From Paenibacillus paeoniae (GTDB lineage Bacteria > Bacillota > Bacilli > Paenibacillales > Paenibacillaceae): DNA of 64,000 bases. Under the pieces are notes generated by a model. The model was given only the letters and a program-made list of their open reading frames with translations, made no database searches and had not been told where the DNA came from. The translations under genes were made by a program, and so were the position numbers. The DNA is taken from contig NZ_QUBQ01000001.1 of assembly GCF_003388735.1 (NCBI RefSeq), positions 992,001 through 1,056,000 of the forward strand, read 5' to 3'. Shown one piece after another: positions 18,649-29,200 of this stretch (position 1 is the stretch's first letter; each line of letters begins with the position of its first letter).

Positions 18649-19815
18649 TTATACTGCTGTATTAAAGTCTAATTGGATCGTTATCCCTTTTGCATTACTG
18701 TCATACTGAGATACAAACACTCTAAAGAAGTCTCCAGTATCACAGTGTACATCAGCTATTGTGCCACCGATGCTTCTTTGTTCACCAACTGGCAAAACTA
18801 GGTTTTGAGAGAAGACATTATCCCAAACACCTGAGCTACTAAAATCGTTTTCTGAAATTTTCTCAATTGATAAAACTATTGGATTGCTAATTCCACTTTC
18901 AACACAATAGGCTTGTGCTTTATAAAGCTCACCTCGAAACGGGATTTTCCCCATACCTATAGCTTGAACACCAGCTGTAATAATTTTAGGTATGCTAAAA
19001 AACATACTTCGAACAGCAAAATTACTATAGTCTTCTTTCCGTACAAGCCCATCTGAAATATCTGAAGCATAGGGGATTGAACCACCAAGATAATTACCTA
19101 CTATTTCCCAAATTCCTGAAAATGAACTGAATCTGAATATGTCTCCAGTAGTATTGATTGTTACTTGCCAACCATTATCAGGGACAGGGTATACCACTGC
19201 AAGGTCATCAAATGTATCTACAGGAGCTTTACGAATTACTAATGTAGAATCGGCGGCTCTTATTGCGTCATTTGCTGCATGATTTGCATTTTCTGTTGCA
19301 CGAATAGCATTATCTGTTGCCGCATTAGATGAGTCTATTAAATCATTCACTTCACTAATTAACTCATTTATATCTACTATTTTTGAATTTATGGTGAGTG
19401 AATAGTCTTTAAGAGAATCAATATAATCCTGAAGAGTAACAATAACATTCGGGTTTTTATGCGCCATGGCATAGACTCGTGAGGCAGGTAAAATCATTAA
19501 TCCCTTACCATGATAAGAAACTGTAAAGGTACGCGCCTCGTGTATAGGATTAAACATGATGATACCACTTGCGTAATCGACTACAAATTCGTTTTCAGGT
19601 ATGGTCCTCATTTTCCTAAACTGCTCCATAGATTTTTCAAGGAGGCCTGAAATCTGTACTTTTTGTTGCTCGGAAGGCATCTCGAGTAAAGTTATAATGT
19701 TGTTGATTACTGGAAGGAAGTCGATCCGCGGTTTAAATTCATCTCCTTGGCGACCGCTTCTCCACACACCTACAGTAGGGTCAATGTACTCCAGATAAGT
19801 TTGTAATTTTGGCAA
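18649..19815 (-). CDS. Tail fibre/baseplate protein with central coiled coil
   Basis: The 388-residue product starts at TTG seven bases after GGAGG. The N-terminal 110 residues contain DYASGIIMFNPIHEARTFTVSYHGKG, a beta segment common in Gram-positive phage fibre N-termini. Residues of about 125-190 form a coiled coil with DSSNAATDNAIRATENANHAANDAIRAADS. The C-terminal part (about 250-388) is a beta jelly-roll-like head (FRGELYKAQAYCVESG...). This attachment stalk-head layout is typical of phage receptor-binding proteins. It lies just downstream of the PAAR-like gene. Confidence 0.65.
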   Translation of the reverse strand: MPKLQTYLEYIDPTVGVWRSGRQGDEFKPRIDFLPVINNIITLLEMPSEQQKVQISGLLEKSMEQFRKMRTIPENEFVVDYASGIIMFNPIHEARTFTVSYHGKGLMILPASRVYAMAHKNPNVIVTLQDYIDSLKDYSLTINSKIVDINELISEVNDLIDSSNAATDNAIRATENANHAANDAIRAADSTLVIRKAPVDTFDDLAVVYPVPDNGWQVTINTTGDIFRFSSFSGIWEIVGNYLGGSIPYASDISDGLVRKEDYSNFAVRSMFFSIPKIITAGVQAIGMGKIPFRGELYKAQAYCVESGISNPIVLSIEKISENDFSSSGVWDNVFSQNLVLPVGEQRSIGGTIADVHCDTGDFFRVFVSQYDSNAKGITIQLDFNTAV

Positions 19816-19826
19816 TATCTCACCTC

Positions 19827-20324
19827 CTAACTACTAAAGTTCATCTTCGTGTTACCATCAGCAATTGTCGTTGTAGTACCTTCTAAGCAAGTTTTTACTA
19901 GTGATCCTATTAAAGCTACCCTGCTTGTGGGACCAAGATTGCCTTTTGAACTACCACCAATAATTTCTCCTTGTCCACTACCTGATCTAGCGGGCTGCAC
20001 ACTTACGTATCTAGTGTCTGTAGTATTTGATGGAATAGGTGGGAAGGCAATCCATGTTTCATTCGTTTTATCGCCAACTTTTGCGACATTTTTACCTTGT
20101 ACCTGTAGCTTTGAAGATGGAGCTAAAACAGTTCCAGTAATCTTAGCACCAGTGCTGAAACTCCCGGCATTCATCCAGGCTTTTTCATATTCATTGCATT
20201 TTTTTGCTTCTTCATTCCAATCTATACAAGTATCCGTATCTCTATAAACTTGCCTTGTGTAGGTGACATGACCTGGCTTGATTACTTCGACGATATTTGA
20301 TCCATGTACCGCTACGTCTTTCAT
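19827..20324 (-). CDS. PAAR-like tail-tip protein
   Basis: The 165-residue product has the pattern SSKLQVQGKNVAKVGDKT and later ISLKT-like VKTCLEGTTTTIADGNTKM, which resembles PAAR/DUF4280-type spike caps with a V.GK.VA.VGD signature. Two Cys-containing hairpins (TDTCIDWNEEAKKC) are near residues 32-44. PAAR proteins cap membrane-piercing spikes. Here the tail appears non-contractile, so a tip cap for the hub protein encoded just downstream of the Tal gene is inferred. GAGGTGAG precedes the ATG. Confidence 0.5.
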   Translation of the reverse strand: MKDVAVHGSNIVEVIKPGHVTYTRQVYRDTDTCIDWNEEAKKCNEYEKAWMNAGSFSTGAKITGTVLAPSSKLQVQGKNVAKVGDKTNETWIAFPPIPSNTTDTRYVSVQPARSGSGQGEIIGGSSKGNLGPTSRVALIGSLVKTCLEGTTTTIADGNTKMNFSS

Positions 20325-20375
20325 TTAGTGCTCACCTCGTGAAAACCAGAGTTGTACTAGGTATAGGTAAAATCA

Positions 20376-23300
20376 TTACTTAAAATTATACTGAGTCCCC
20401 GAGAAATTAATAGAACCATTCGCGTTAATATCAATCGACCCATTGCTATTGAGCTTGATCATACTGCCACTGTCATGTTTGATCTCAAGAAAACCCGTTT
20501 CGACAGAGATTTCCATCCCATCATTTAGAAATAAAAGCCTTCGTTCTTTTGCGTAGTTGTTGTTCTGGTAGACAAAGCTCCACTGGCCATTAGGCTTTTT
20601 AATAATACCTTTCCCGCTATCACCGTTAACCCCATCGCCCTGTCCCATATGTATAAATGGAATGGCGTTATTGCCGCTGCCATCAAAACCAAGTAAAAAC
20701 TTATCCTTTTCATCAACTTTTAATTGCCATATCGGAAAGTCAGTAGGGTCTGTTGTGGCCTTTGTTTTGCTTGAATCCGTCCAAAATAATAGCTTTCCAT
20801 TTGAGCTTAGTTGAGTACGACTATCAATTTTTCCGGTTTTTAGCATCAACTGATTATTTTCAATATGAATATAATCGGAAACTGTTCCCACGGTATCTTC
20901 TTTACCAAATGTAATCAGCTTGTTCACGGAAAGATTCGATATAACACCCATACCAGCGATTGCCGTATTCACAATAATAGAATCAGCTTCAATTCGGCCC
21001 GTGCCAATGACATTGATATTGTTCAGGTTCATAATACCTGCTTCTGTATCAATTAGAACGGAACCGCCGTTACCCGCAATCTTGAGCTTTCCTTTCGGAG
21101 AAACCCAGAAGGGAGCATCAGCAGCCTGTTCCGCTCCTGCCCATAGACCTTCAGAGGGATAAAGCTTCATGACACCATTAGAGCCGTCACGCAAAATGAT
21201 ATATGAGCCTTCGATACCGCCATCCGTTATAAATGAATCTTTGATTCTAATTCCCTGAGCATGAACTATGCCGTTCAAGTCAGCCCAGAAGACATCCGAC
21301 CATTGAGGTTTATCTGCTGTAGCTGTGTTTCGTTGTATAGCAAATCCTCGAGTACCGCTCATTAATGATCGATACATGTTGTCGCTACGGGTTGCAGTAA
21401 TTCCTGTGGCGTAGTCGATCAGCACATGGTTGAACAATGATCCAAATTGAACGGATGAGTACTTGATGGAGTCATTAATGGCATGGATGATAGCAGTTAC
21501 TTCATCATAGTACGCTTTGAATTTGGCAATGAATTCGTCCCGATCAATCTCGGAGGTCTCATCCATATTCGCGAGCAGGGGAGCCAGATAAAGCAATAAT
21601 GCTTGATAGCAGCTTGTAAAGGTATCGGTATCGATCCGGATACTGCTATCGCGAGTAGTTTGCTTATAGGTATTGGCCTGATCCAATAGCTTCTGATACT
21701 CGGAGATGATGCGAGTGCGCTCTCCCAGAACCTGCAGCTTTTCAATTGCGGTAAGCTTGCCGTCAAGAATGATCTCATCGAACTTGCCGATGTTCATATA
21801 TTTGGTATAGCTGTCCAATATAAGCTCATCCGACCCGGATACGATTCGCAACCGTTTAGCAGTCATATCTTCTGCAAAGAGAAAGCCATTGATATCAGCG
21901 TAAAACTTATCTTTAAATTCTTGACCATCCCACTGTTGAATCTTAAAACCGTCCTCGGAATTAGCAATAATTCGGTTGAGAAGGGCGGAGGAACAAGGCG
22001 TCACTTCATCATACCGATGAATGACCATGCCGAATTTGTCAGGGTTTTCTTCATACAAGCCTAGCTTCATTGCGACTCGTCCGCATCGATCGGTAATGGT
22101 TGTTTTAGGCCCTTCAGTGAGCCAAATGCCATTAGCATCTCCGATCGTCACTCGTTGTCCCAAAATTAATTTCCCCAGCACCATCTCAGCAATAATACCG
22201 TCTGGAGTAAGCGCGGTTTCGTATCGCAACCCGCCACTTCGGGTCAGCCCGATAGCTCCATTCGTCATTCGCAGAAATCGTAAAGGATCATGCGTATCAT
22301 AGACAGTAATGCCATTGTCGCCAATGTGGACCGTTTGATTAACGGCCATGTTAATCTGATTCGTAACCTTGTCCCAGAATTGATCGAATATACGACTGAA
22401 GTCGCTGTTGTCTACAATGGCTTGATTCCATTTATCTTTATGATCGTTGACAATCGTCGTTGTTTTGTTGGAGTTATATATATACTTCTCCAGCAAGGTT
22501 CGATTGGTCGACAAATCCTTGAAGTTGGCAATGGTGAGACTAATATTGGAATTTTCGTAATCGTAGTCGATTTTAACGATTTTTGCTTCTATCAGCATAT
22601 CGAATACATCGTATTTCACGATTAATTTATCCCCGAGATATAACTTGGACCAATTCCGCTGTTCTTCCAGGCAATCCAGGAAGTTGACAATGTCGATTTT
22701 CAGGTGAAGCTGAGGCATGCGGTATTCTTCGAATCTTTTTTTTCCTTCCTCCAAAATGTCCGTATCCTCAAATAAAGACTCATTGATATATTTTTGTTCA
22801 AATATAAAAGTATCAAGCTCTTTAAGAAGGCTATGACTAAAATTTTGTTGCAAGGATAGCGCATTGCGAATAAGACTCAGCTCAGAATGAATGCCGTTAA
22901 GTTGATTTTGGATATGCTGGATAGTCGCTTCTTTTTCCGTAATTTCGCTTTTCTTTTGATCATAATTGTATCTGTTAATCAATGCCGGACCATTATCGGA
23001 AGCGTTGTATTCAGGATTGCTTATATTGACTACCTGAATAAACAACTCCGCATGTCCCGAGCCGGAAAGCGAGACGCTTACTTCACTAGTTCCGGTTAAT
23101 TTACGAACGAGCCCCCACTTGCCGTCGGGAAGAGTAACTGATTGTTGATTAACTGCCACGGATTTATTGGCGCTGTCAGATAGCTTGATCAATATCGCAT
23201 AATGAAATTTGGGATCAATCTTGAATTTTACGGTTTTCACGCCGCCATTAAAAGTGGACAGATCAAAAAACATTTTGCTATCAAATTGCTGCGCAAGTTG

Positions 23301-24299
23301 AATTTGTGTAATGGCAGCGAGTTCATTCTTCAATTCGTTTAACTCGGTTCTTCTTTCAGCTTGCGTTCCAGTATATTCATCGGCAACGTCTACCAGAGCG
23401 CCGAACTGCCCTTCATAACTTTCCTGCAAATGCTGATAGTCTAGTAAAGCATGGCATAGCTCTTCGCTCATAAAATAGCTTTGCTTCACGGTCACGCCAT
23501 TAGAATCGCGTTCGAAAGGAAACATCCAGTAGCTGAAGTCTTCTAGATAAGGGCGTCCATTAGGCGTAAGCCGTTCAATGCCCAGGCCATCTTTTCCGAT
23601 CGGTCGCAATCGGGTTACGACAATTTCGGCATTGGATTCTTTGTCCACGGATTTTAAGTATTTCTGATGAGAGAATATACCGAGTTTATTGGTTCCATGC
23701 AGTTCCGGTTTAATCATATTTATCTTGCGATGCTCCGTATCCCATTCCACAATGGCATTATACTTCTCTATTACAGTGAAGACAGCATCCAACAACGTAT
23801 TATCAGGGAACTCCCATGAACGATAAGATAATTCGTAGTCTGCATCCATATAACCGATACTCCATGATGTAGTGAGCGAAAGGATGTCTTCCAGCACTTC
23901 TCTGGCGTTTCGGGAATCCTCTGTATAGCCGCCGAATATTTTATCATTTAATTCCTGGGGGAGATGAATGCACTGAACGGTTTTAGAATCTCCTTGATCA
24001 CCCATGGTCTCTTGGATTTTCGTAATGATATACCAGTCAGAGGAATTCTCTGTTACTACTTTTAAATGATATCTTTCTCTTAATGCATCTACATTTCGAT
24101 TTCTTACACGTTCATTATTTTGATCTACATAATAAGGTAATTGAAACGTAAGGGTAGAGAGCTCCGTGAGGGAGAGCTCCTTTTTAATATGGCTGGCTTC
24201 AGATAACTTGGCTATGATATCACGATTAGGCTTGGCCAGGAATAGTTTGGGTCTAGCTGGCGTAAGTGACATATCCAGATTTCCTAACTGGCTTAACAT
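20376..24299 (-). CDS. Phage tail hub/Tal protein (tail-associated spike)
   Basis: The 1307-residue product has an N-terminal region (about 1-400) with the layout of siphophage Tal/gp27-like hub proteins: KKELSLTELSTLTFQLPYY, WYIITKIQE, then DALFTVIEKYNAIVEWD and a segment about I.KP..G in the middle. A coiled coil spans about 430-560. Further on are beta regions typical of phage structural proteins (GAIGLTRSGGLRYETALTPDGIIAEMVLGKLILGQ) and a C-terminal tail of short beta repeats. No peptidase or lysozyme motif was recognised. It sits after the Dit-like genes, as expected for the tail tip. Start ATG after AAAGGAGG. Confidence 0.82.
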   Translation of the reverse strand: MLSQLGNLDMSLTPARPKLFLAKPNRDIIAKLSEASHIKKELSLTELSTLTFQLPYYVDQNNERVRNRNVDALRERYHLKVVTENSSDWYIITKIQETMGDQGDSKTVQCIHLPQELNDKIFGGYTEDSRNAREVLEDILSLTTSWSIGYMDADYELSYRSWEFPDNTLLDAVFTVIEKYNAIVEWDTEHRKINMIKPELHGTNKLGIFSHQKYLKSVDKESNAEIVVTRLRPIGKDGLGIERLTPNGRPYLEDFSYWMFPFERDSNGVTVKQSYFMSEELCHALLDYQHLQESYEGQFGALVDVADEYTGTQAERRTELNELKNELAAITQIQLAQQFDSKMFFDLSTFNGGVKTVKFKIDPKFHYAILIKLSDSANKSVAVNQQSVTLPDGKWGLVRKLTGTSEVSVSLSGSGHAELFIQVVNISNPEYNASDNGPALINRYNYDQKKSEITEKEATIQHIQNQLNGIHSELSLIRNALSLQQNFSHSLLKELDTFIFEQKYINESLFEDTDILEEGKKRFEEYRMPQLHLKIDIVNFLDCLEEQRNWSKLYLGDKLIVKYDVFDMLIEAKIVKIDYDYENSNISLTIANFKDLSTNRTLLEKYIYNSNKTTTIVNDHKDKWNQAIVDNSDFSRIFDQFWDKVTNQINMAVNQTVHIGDNGITVYDTHDPLRFLRMTNGAIGLTRSGGLRYETALTPDGIIAEMVLGKLILGQRVTIGDANGIWLTEGPKTTITDRCGRVAMKLGLYEENPDKFGMVIHRYDEVTPCSSALLNRIIANSEDGFKIQQWDGQEFKDKFYADINGFLFAEDMTAKRLRIVSGSDELILDSYTKYMNIGKFDEIILDGKLTAIEKLQVLGERTRIISEYQKLLDQANTYKQTTRDSSIRIDTDTFTSCYQALLLYLAPLLANMDETSEIDRDEFIAKFKAYYDEVTAIIHAINDSIKYSSVQFGSLFNHVLIDYATGITATRSDNMYRSLMSGTRGFAIQRNTATADKPQWSDVFWADLNGIVHAQGIRIKDSFITDGGIEGSYIILRDGSNGVMKLYPSEGLWAGAEQAADAPFWVSPKGKLKIAGNGGSVLIDTEAGIMNLNNINVIGTGRIEADSIIVNTAIAGMGVISNLSVNKLITFGKEDTVGTVSDYIHIENNQLMLKTGKIDSRTQLSSNGKLLFWTDSSKTKATTDPTDFPIWQLKVDEKDKFLLGFDGSGNNAIPFIHMGQGDGVNGDSGKGIIKKPNGQWSFVYQNNNYAKERRLLFLNDGMEISVETGFLEIKHDSGSMIKLNSNGSIDINANGSINFSGTQYNFK

Positions 24300-24319
24300 A
24301 TTATCACCTCCTTTCCAAG

Positions 24320-24958
24320 TTAAATGAGTTTAAATTGATAGCGGAACTGAACTTTCGCATTTCCTTTCACACGGAATATGTTTTTTCCCTGTGGGAGCGT
24401 CATGTACTGATCGTTAAAATTAGAATATCGGTAGACCATTGGCAGGTCGGACTCGATATACTCTAGCTCGTTGTTGATATATACAGTTTCATTATTATTT
24501 AGTTGTTTGATTTTAAATTCTTTATTTCTATTACTAGTGTTGATCAATGAAAAATCACCTGCGCCTGATGTAGTCATCCATATTTCAGGTTTACAGGCTG
24601 TATCTCCTTTATTATCAAGTACGATAACCGGTTCAAAAGTAAAGGTGATGTCCTCGAACATAGGAGTTGTCATTGAATCGGTGGTACTTAAAAACACTCG
24701 ATATCTTAACATTAATCCTCCGATAGGCGTATAAGGCTGAATATCTGGAATGGAACCTCCGTTAACAGCTTGACGCCACTCTGACCAGTCATAACCTCCG
24801 TCGAAGGAGATGGAGGTTAATACGATAACCGATGTATCGGCTGGTGCGATACAGCTCCATTGCACATGGTTTATCGCTCCGTCGCCATCAACATGTAAAG
24901 CAATAGGCTCAGATTGGTAGTAACCTTTCATGCCGAATAAATCTAGCCAGGTTAACAT
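24320..24958 (-). CDS. Tail protein with Dit C-terminal-like domain
   Basis: The 212-residue product has an N-terminal beta domain (WSCIAPADTSVIVLTSISFDGGYDWSEW). The C-terminal 75 residues (IKQLNNNETVYINNELEYIESD, then LPQGKNIFRVKGNAKVQFRYQF) match the closing galectin-like part of siphophage distal tail proteins. Since the gene at 25626-26225 carries the N-terminal Dit domain, the Dit function may be divided over two polypeptides. It lies between a CBM-like gene and the Tal gene. Confidence 0.65.
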   Translation of the reverse strand: MLTWLDLFGMKGYYQSEPIALHVDGDGAINHVQWSCIAPADTSVIVLTSISFDGGYDWSEWRQAVNGGSIPDIQPYTPIGGLMLRYRVFLSTTDSMTTPMFEDITFTFEPVIVLDNKGDTACKPEIWMTTSGAGDFSLINTSNRNKEFKIKQLNNNETVYINNELEYIESDLPMVYRYSNFNDQYMTLPQGKNIFRVKGNAKVQFRYQFKLI

Positions 24959-24966
24959 AAGGGCAC

Positions 24967-25602
24967 CTACTCAATCTTTCCGAATGGCCGGAATTGGGCG
25001 GCGACGCCGGATTCTTTCCATTTTACGATTCGATAGGCCATCCATACGACATTGGCATCACTAGTGGCCGTTCCATCGGTGGTCGTCCATGTAGGTTCAG
25101 TTGTACCGGATGTTCCGGATACTGTGCATACATAGAAACGGTCGTTAGGGATATTCGGCACAACAATATCATATTGGCGATAAGCATGCTGAGGCTTCCA
25201 CTCTGATTTGTTTTTCGCATCTTCTGTAATAGAATTTGCAGCAACCAGCCATGTAGGTTCAAATGGCGCCGTATAGCCTGACTGGGTACAGACATAATAA
25301 TGCCCGTTATCTTGTGTAGGGATCATGGGATCACCGACAAGAACACGTCGCAGTGATGTCCATTTAGGCGCAGCTTGTCCGGAACGTATGTTCACAGCAC
25401 CAACGTATCCGCCAATCTGGGGATTGGTATAATATATTTTCTTTTGTTTGCTCCAGTAACCGGATTCCGGATTGGTCGAGGAATAGATATCAGCTGCTTC
25501 ATCTAGCTTATCCATGTTGGAAGCAAGATCCAATATTGTCTGCCGGCCATTATCGCTTAGTTCCGGTTTTATCAATTTTAAGGTTTGCGTTATTGTTGAC
25601 AT
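24967..25602 (-). CDS. Tail-associated protein with chitin-binding-like modules
   Basis: The 211-residue product carries two copies of a CBM5/12-like pattern: HYYVCTQSGYTAPFEPTW and WKPQHAYRQYDIVVPN...FYVCTVSGTSGTTEPTW. These small aromatic modules bind polysaccharides and occur in phage tail-tip proteins. The N-terminus is helical (TLKLIKPELSDNGRQTILDLASNMDKLDEAADIY). It is encoded between two Dit-like genes, so it probably decorates the tail tip and contacts the cell wall. Confidence 0.65.
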   Translation of the reverse strand: MSTITQTLKLIKPELSDNGRQTILDLASNMDKLDEAADIYSSTNPESGYWSKQKKIYYTNPQIGGYVGAVNIRSGQAAPKWTSLRRVLVGDPMIPTQDNGHYYVCTQSGYTAPFEPTWLVAANSITEDAKNKSEWKPQHAYRQYDIVVPNIPNDRFYVCTVSGTSGTTEPTWTTTDGTATSDANVVWMAYRIVKWKESGVAAQFRPFGKIE

Positions 25603-25625
25603 GATGATTTACCTGCCTTTCTAGA

Positions 25626-26225
25626 TTATTTGAAGATGTCACTCCATACGCCGTTAACAGGGAGATCACTCCATTTAAATACATTAGGCGTTAATGTGAG
25701 TTGTCCTGAAGAGTCGAGGGTTGTTCCTAATCGATCACCGGCATGAAACTCATTGTGGTTGATCGTATGCATCTGTTCAGTCCAATCATAGACTTGAGAA
25801 GTCATAAGTGGGGAATAGGCATATGAGTCATTGCACCTAAAACGTAGAGTTACATATCCTTGTGCTGCTGAGTTATGCAGCAAATGGGGATCATCACTAT
25901 ATAAAACATAATAAATTTTCTCCGGATCATTAGAGAAGGTAAGCGGTACATAATAAGCAGGTTCGGTCAGCCATCTACGTATGGAGCGCAGTTCTTCTGC
26001 ATCCCAACCATTTTCAAAAGCAAAATGAACGGTTAGCTCAAGCGGCTTTTTTGCTATACCTTGAAAATAAGGCTTATGTCTACCTCTGATTTTATCTTCC
26101 AGGATGGATTGAGAGGCTGCCAAATACTCTTCTTGCATATTTCCATCAAGCGAAACATTAAGCATGCTCAAGTCCTTTGAACGAATAGAGTTAAAGGTGA
26201 AGTAAGCTGAATCATGAATCGTCAC
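25626..26225 (-). CDS. Distal tail protein (Dit N-terminal domain)
   Basis: The 199-residue product starts at GTG. Features of the Sipho_tail/Dit N-terminal domain are seen: YFTFNSIRSKDLSMLNV, then PYFQGIAKKPLELTVHFAF, LRSIRRWL, and VTLRFRCNDSYAYSP near residue 130-145. Dit rings join the tube to the tip. It directly follows the tape measure gene, the usual order in siphophages (SPbeta YomI-YomH). Confidence 0.82.
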   Translation of the reverse strand: MTIHDSAYFTFNSIRSKDLSMLNVSLDGNMQEEYLAASQSILEDKIRGRHKPYFQGIAKKPLELTVHFAFENGWDAEELRSIRRWLTEPAYYVPLTFSNDPEKIYYVLYSDDPHLLHNSAAQGYVTLRFRCNDSYAYSPLMTSQVYDWTEQMHTINHNEFHAGDRLGTTLDSSGQLTLTPNVFKWSDLPVNGVWSDIFK

Positions 26226-26264
26226 TACATCACATCCAAATTCAAGATTTAAAATAAAAAATGT

Positions 26265-29200
26265 TTAACGGCCAATACGAATTCCTTTGCGATTAAGGCC
26301 ATCTACAAATAAGTCGGAGAAATTAGAACCGTCCTGGACAGTACCTTGCAACACCACGCTTATGTTTTCAATAATGGTACCTGAAGAAGCAGCAGCTTCT
26401 TGCGTTTTTGAAGCTAGCCCTGTTACCGTGTTCATTAATCGAATCGGTATATCTTTAATAAAGGATAGCGGGTTATGAAGCACAACCTCGCCTTTTTTAA
26501 GAACAGCAAGCTCTTCATTCGATCGAAGCGTGTTTTCCCACCAGTTCTGAGTAGTGGTGCCTTCAACACCGACTTCTCCGCCTTGATGATAATTTTTAAT
26601 GTTCTTTAATTGTTCATAGCTTCCATCTTGGAATCCCCATCTTTTCCGAAGCTCTGTATTTATGGCCTTAAGTCTTTGGAATTCTGGATCAGATGTATTT
26701 TTAATGGCTTCCGCTTTCTTTTTGTTGGAGAGGTATTCTTCCCAGGCTTTTTCCTTCTGGCTCTTTTGATTGGCAGCAGGGGGGGAGGGCATTTGTTTAA
26801 GATTAGCGTAATCAAGCTCTGTATTGGATGCGATGGTGCCGAACATATCTCCTAGAAATTCTGATTGAGAACGTAAATACGAGAAGAACAGATCATATTC
26901 CCCGCGTATCCGACTTAAGGCGGACTCTACGACCAGTGCATCGTTGCTTAACAATTGTTGCTTGAGGTTATAGAACGATCTTTCATCTTCAAGCAGAGCC
27001 TTCCAATGAATCTGCCGGTTCTCTTTTTCATCCGTAAGCGCGTCTTTGGTATTCTGATGGTGAGTATCTTCAATCTGCTCCAGATTGTCGATATGCTTCT
27101 CACGATCCTCCAGCAAATCATCGAGAGCTTCTTTTTGCAGAGTTCTGCCTCGTTCACGTTGCTTATCTTCAATTTGCTCTTGTATGTTGGTTAGTTGCTC
27201 TTCTAATGCTTTTCTTTTAGCCTTATCTTCATAAGAGTTATTGTGGCTAATTTCATTTATTTTCTTTTGAATTTGCGACTCTTCTTCAAGGAGTTTGTTA
27301 ATTTCTCGATCATAGTCATCAGACGCATTGGAGCGGTTCATGTCCTTTAATTGTGCATCCACGATTTCTTTTAGAGCATCGCGTTCTTTCTTATAACCGT
27401 CCATTGCACTTTTATGACGTTTATCTTCATTTTTCATTCGCTCATCGATTACTGCAAGTTCGATATCACGCTGTTGCTCTTGCATTTTTTTGTAATCTGC
27501 TAAGATCTTGTCCGCGCTTTTTTCTCGAAAGTTATCCATGGACTTAGTAGCGGATGTAATCGCATTTACCGTGTCGTACCAGGCGTCAGAGTTTGCTTCT
27601 AATTGCTTGTTAAGCAACTCCAATTGGTCTGCGGTTAATTTCTCGGAATTTTGGGCTGATTTGTTGGCTTCCAGTCTTGCGCGTATCCAGTTATTTTCTT
27701 CATGAAGAGCTTGTTTCTTTTCATTCAAAAGCTTAATTTGTTTTTCTTGTTCTTTAATCCAGAGCGGCGAATTTTCCTCATAAGTGGACTGAACCTGTCG
27801 TGATTTCTTAAGCTTCTGGTTATAGCTATCGACCTCAGCGTTGCGGTTGTTCAAGTAGTTTTGCGTATAAGCAAGCTTTAGCTCATCCAGAGAGGCTAAC
27901 AAATTTGCGTTCTCTTTGGTTAAGTCTGCAATACTGGATTTATTGGATTTAATGGCATCATCGTATTTTTTATATTTATCGAATAATTCCTGAAGGCTGT
28001 CCTGGGCTTTCCCTGAGGTTAGTTTATTATATAGCTCAATAAAATCCTCGCTGGCATTGCCATTCTGATCATACCAGTCGGAGATAGGCGTGCTATAAGT
28101 ATTCTTCTTATCAAGCAGCTTCTGTTCATTAAGTAACTCTTTATTAGCTTCTTGAAGAAGCTTCATTTCTTCTGTCTTGCCAGAGATTAATTTGCTCGTT
28201 TTCTGAATTTGATTGGAGTAAGCTTCTTCTTTAGAGATGCTTTGCTCCAGCAACTCGTTTACCTTCTGTTGCGTGAGAGCCAGATTGTTAATAGAGTTTA
28301 TCTTGGCCTCTGTAATATCCTTGCTCTTCGGATCATCGGAAATTGCCGAAGAAGTAGAAGAGGAGCCGCCACCTTTTCCGGAGGGGCTTTTGAAAACGAT
28401 CTCTTTGGACAATGCAGAAATTTGTCCATTTAATAGAGCAACTTTGTTTTGATAATCATCGTATTTTTCATTTTCTTCCTTAGAAAACATTTTTTCTTGA
28501 ATAGCTAGTAATAAATTACCAGGCAAACGGCCAGCCATGGCTTGATAAAACTGCAAATACATCTGACGCTTGGTTTCCAATTCACTATGGGTACTTTTAA
28601 GATCTTCAAGGCGATCTTTAATTTCCTCAAGTCGTGCTTTTCTGCGTTGGTTTGCAATTTCCTCAATTACATTTCCTTCTAATTTTAATGCACCTGTATG
28701 TTCGTCGACGTATGACAGAAGTTCAGGGAATTCTTCAATAAGACTTAGTGTAGAGCTAAGCGAGAGCTCTTGTCCGCTTTGTAACGTATTGTATGCAGTT
28801 TCCAGTTTAGAAATCGAGTTTACGGTTTCTTGCAGCTTTCGGTTATGGTCTTCCATAGCTTCCTTGGAATCAACCATTTTTCCTACATACTTGACAGCAC
28901 CTGTAGCCGAGTCCAGTTGAGTATCGAGAATCCTAATTCCTTTGGCAGCGGCATCTGACTTACTACTTACATTACCAATGTGGTTGCCAAGTTCGTCGTA
29001 GATAGGAAATAAAGTTTTACTGGTACTGGCAGACTTCTGTATGGATGTTGAGAGCACACCGAACTGTTCTGCTAATAGCGGGAATGCATTTTTTAGTTCG
29101 TCCATATTCCCAGTTTGCAGCACTTGGGAAATGTCAATTTGATTATCTTTAATATAGGCAGCAACACTGCTTATCGTGGATTGATAGCTGTCGGAAAATG

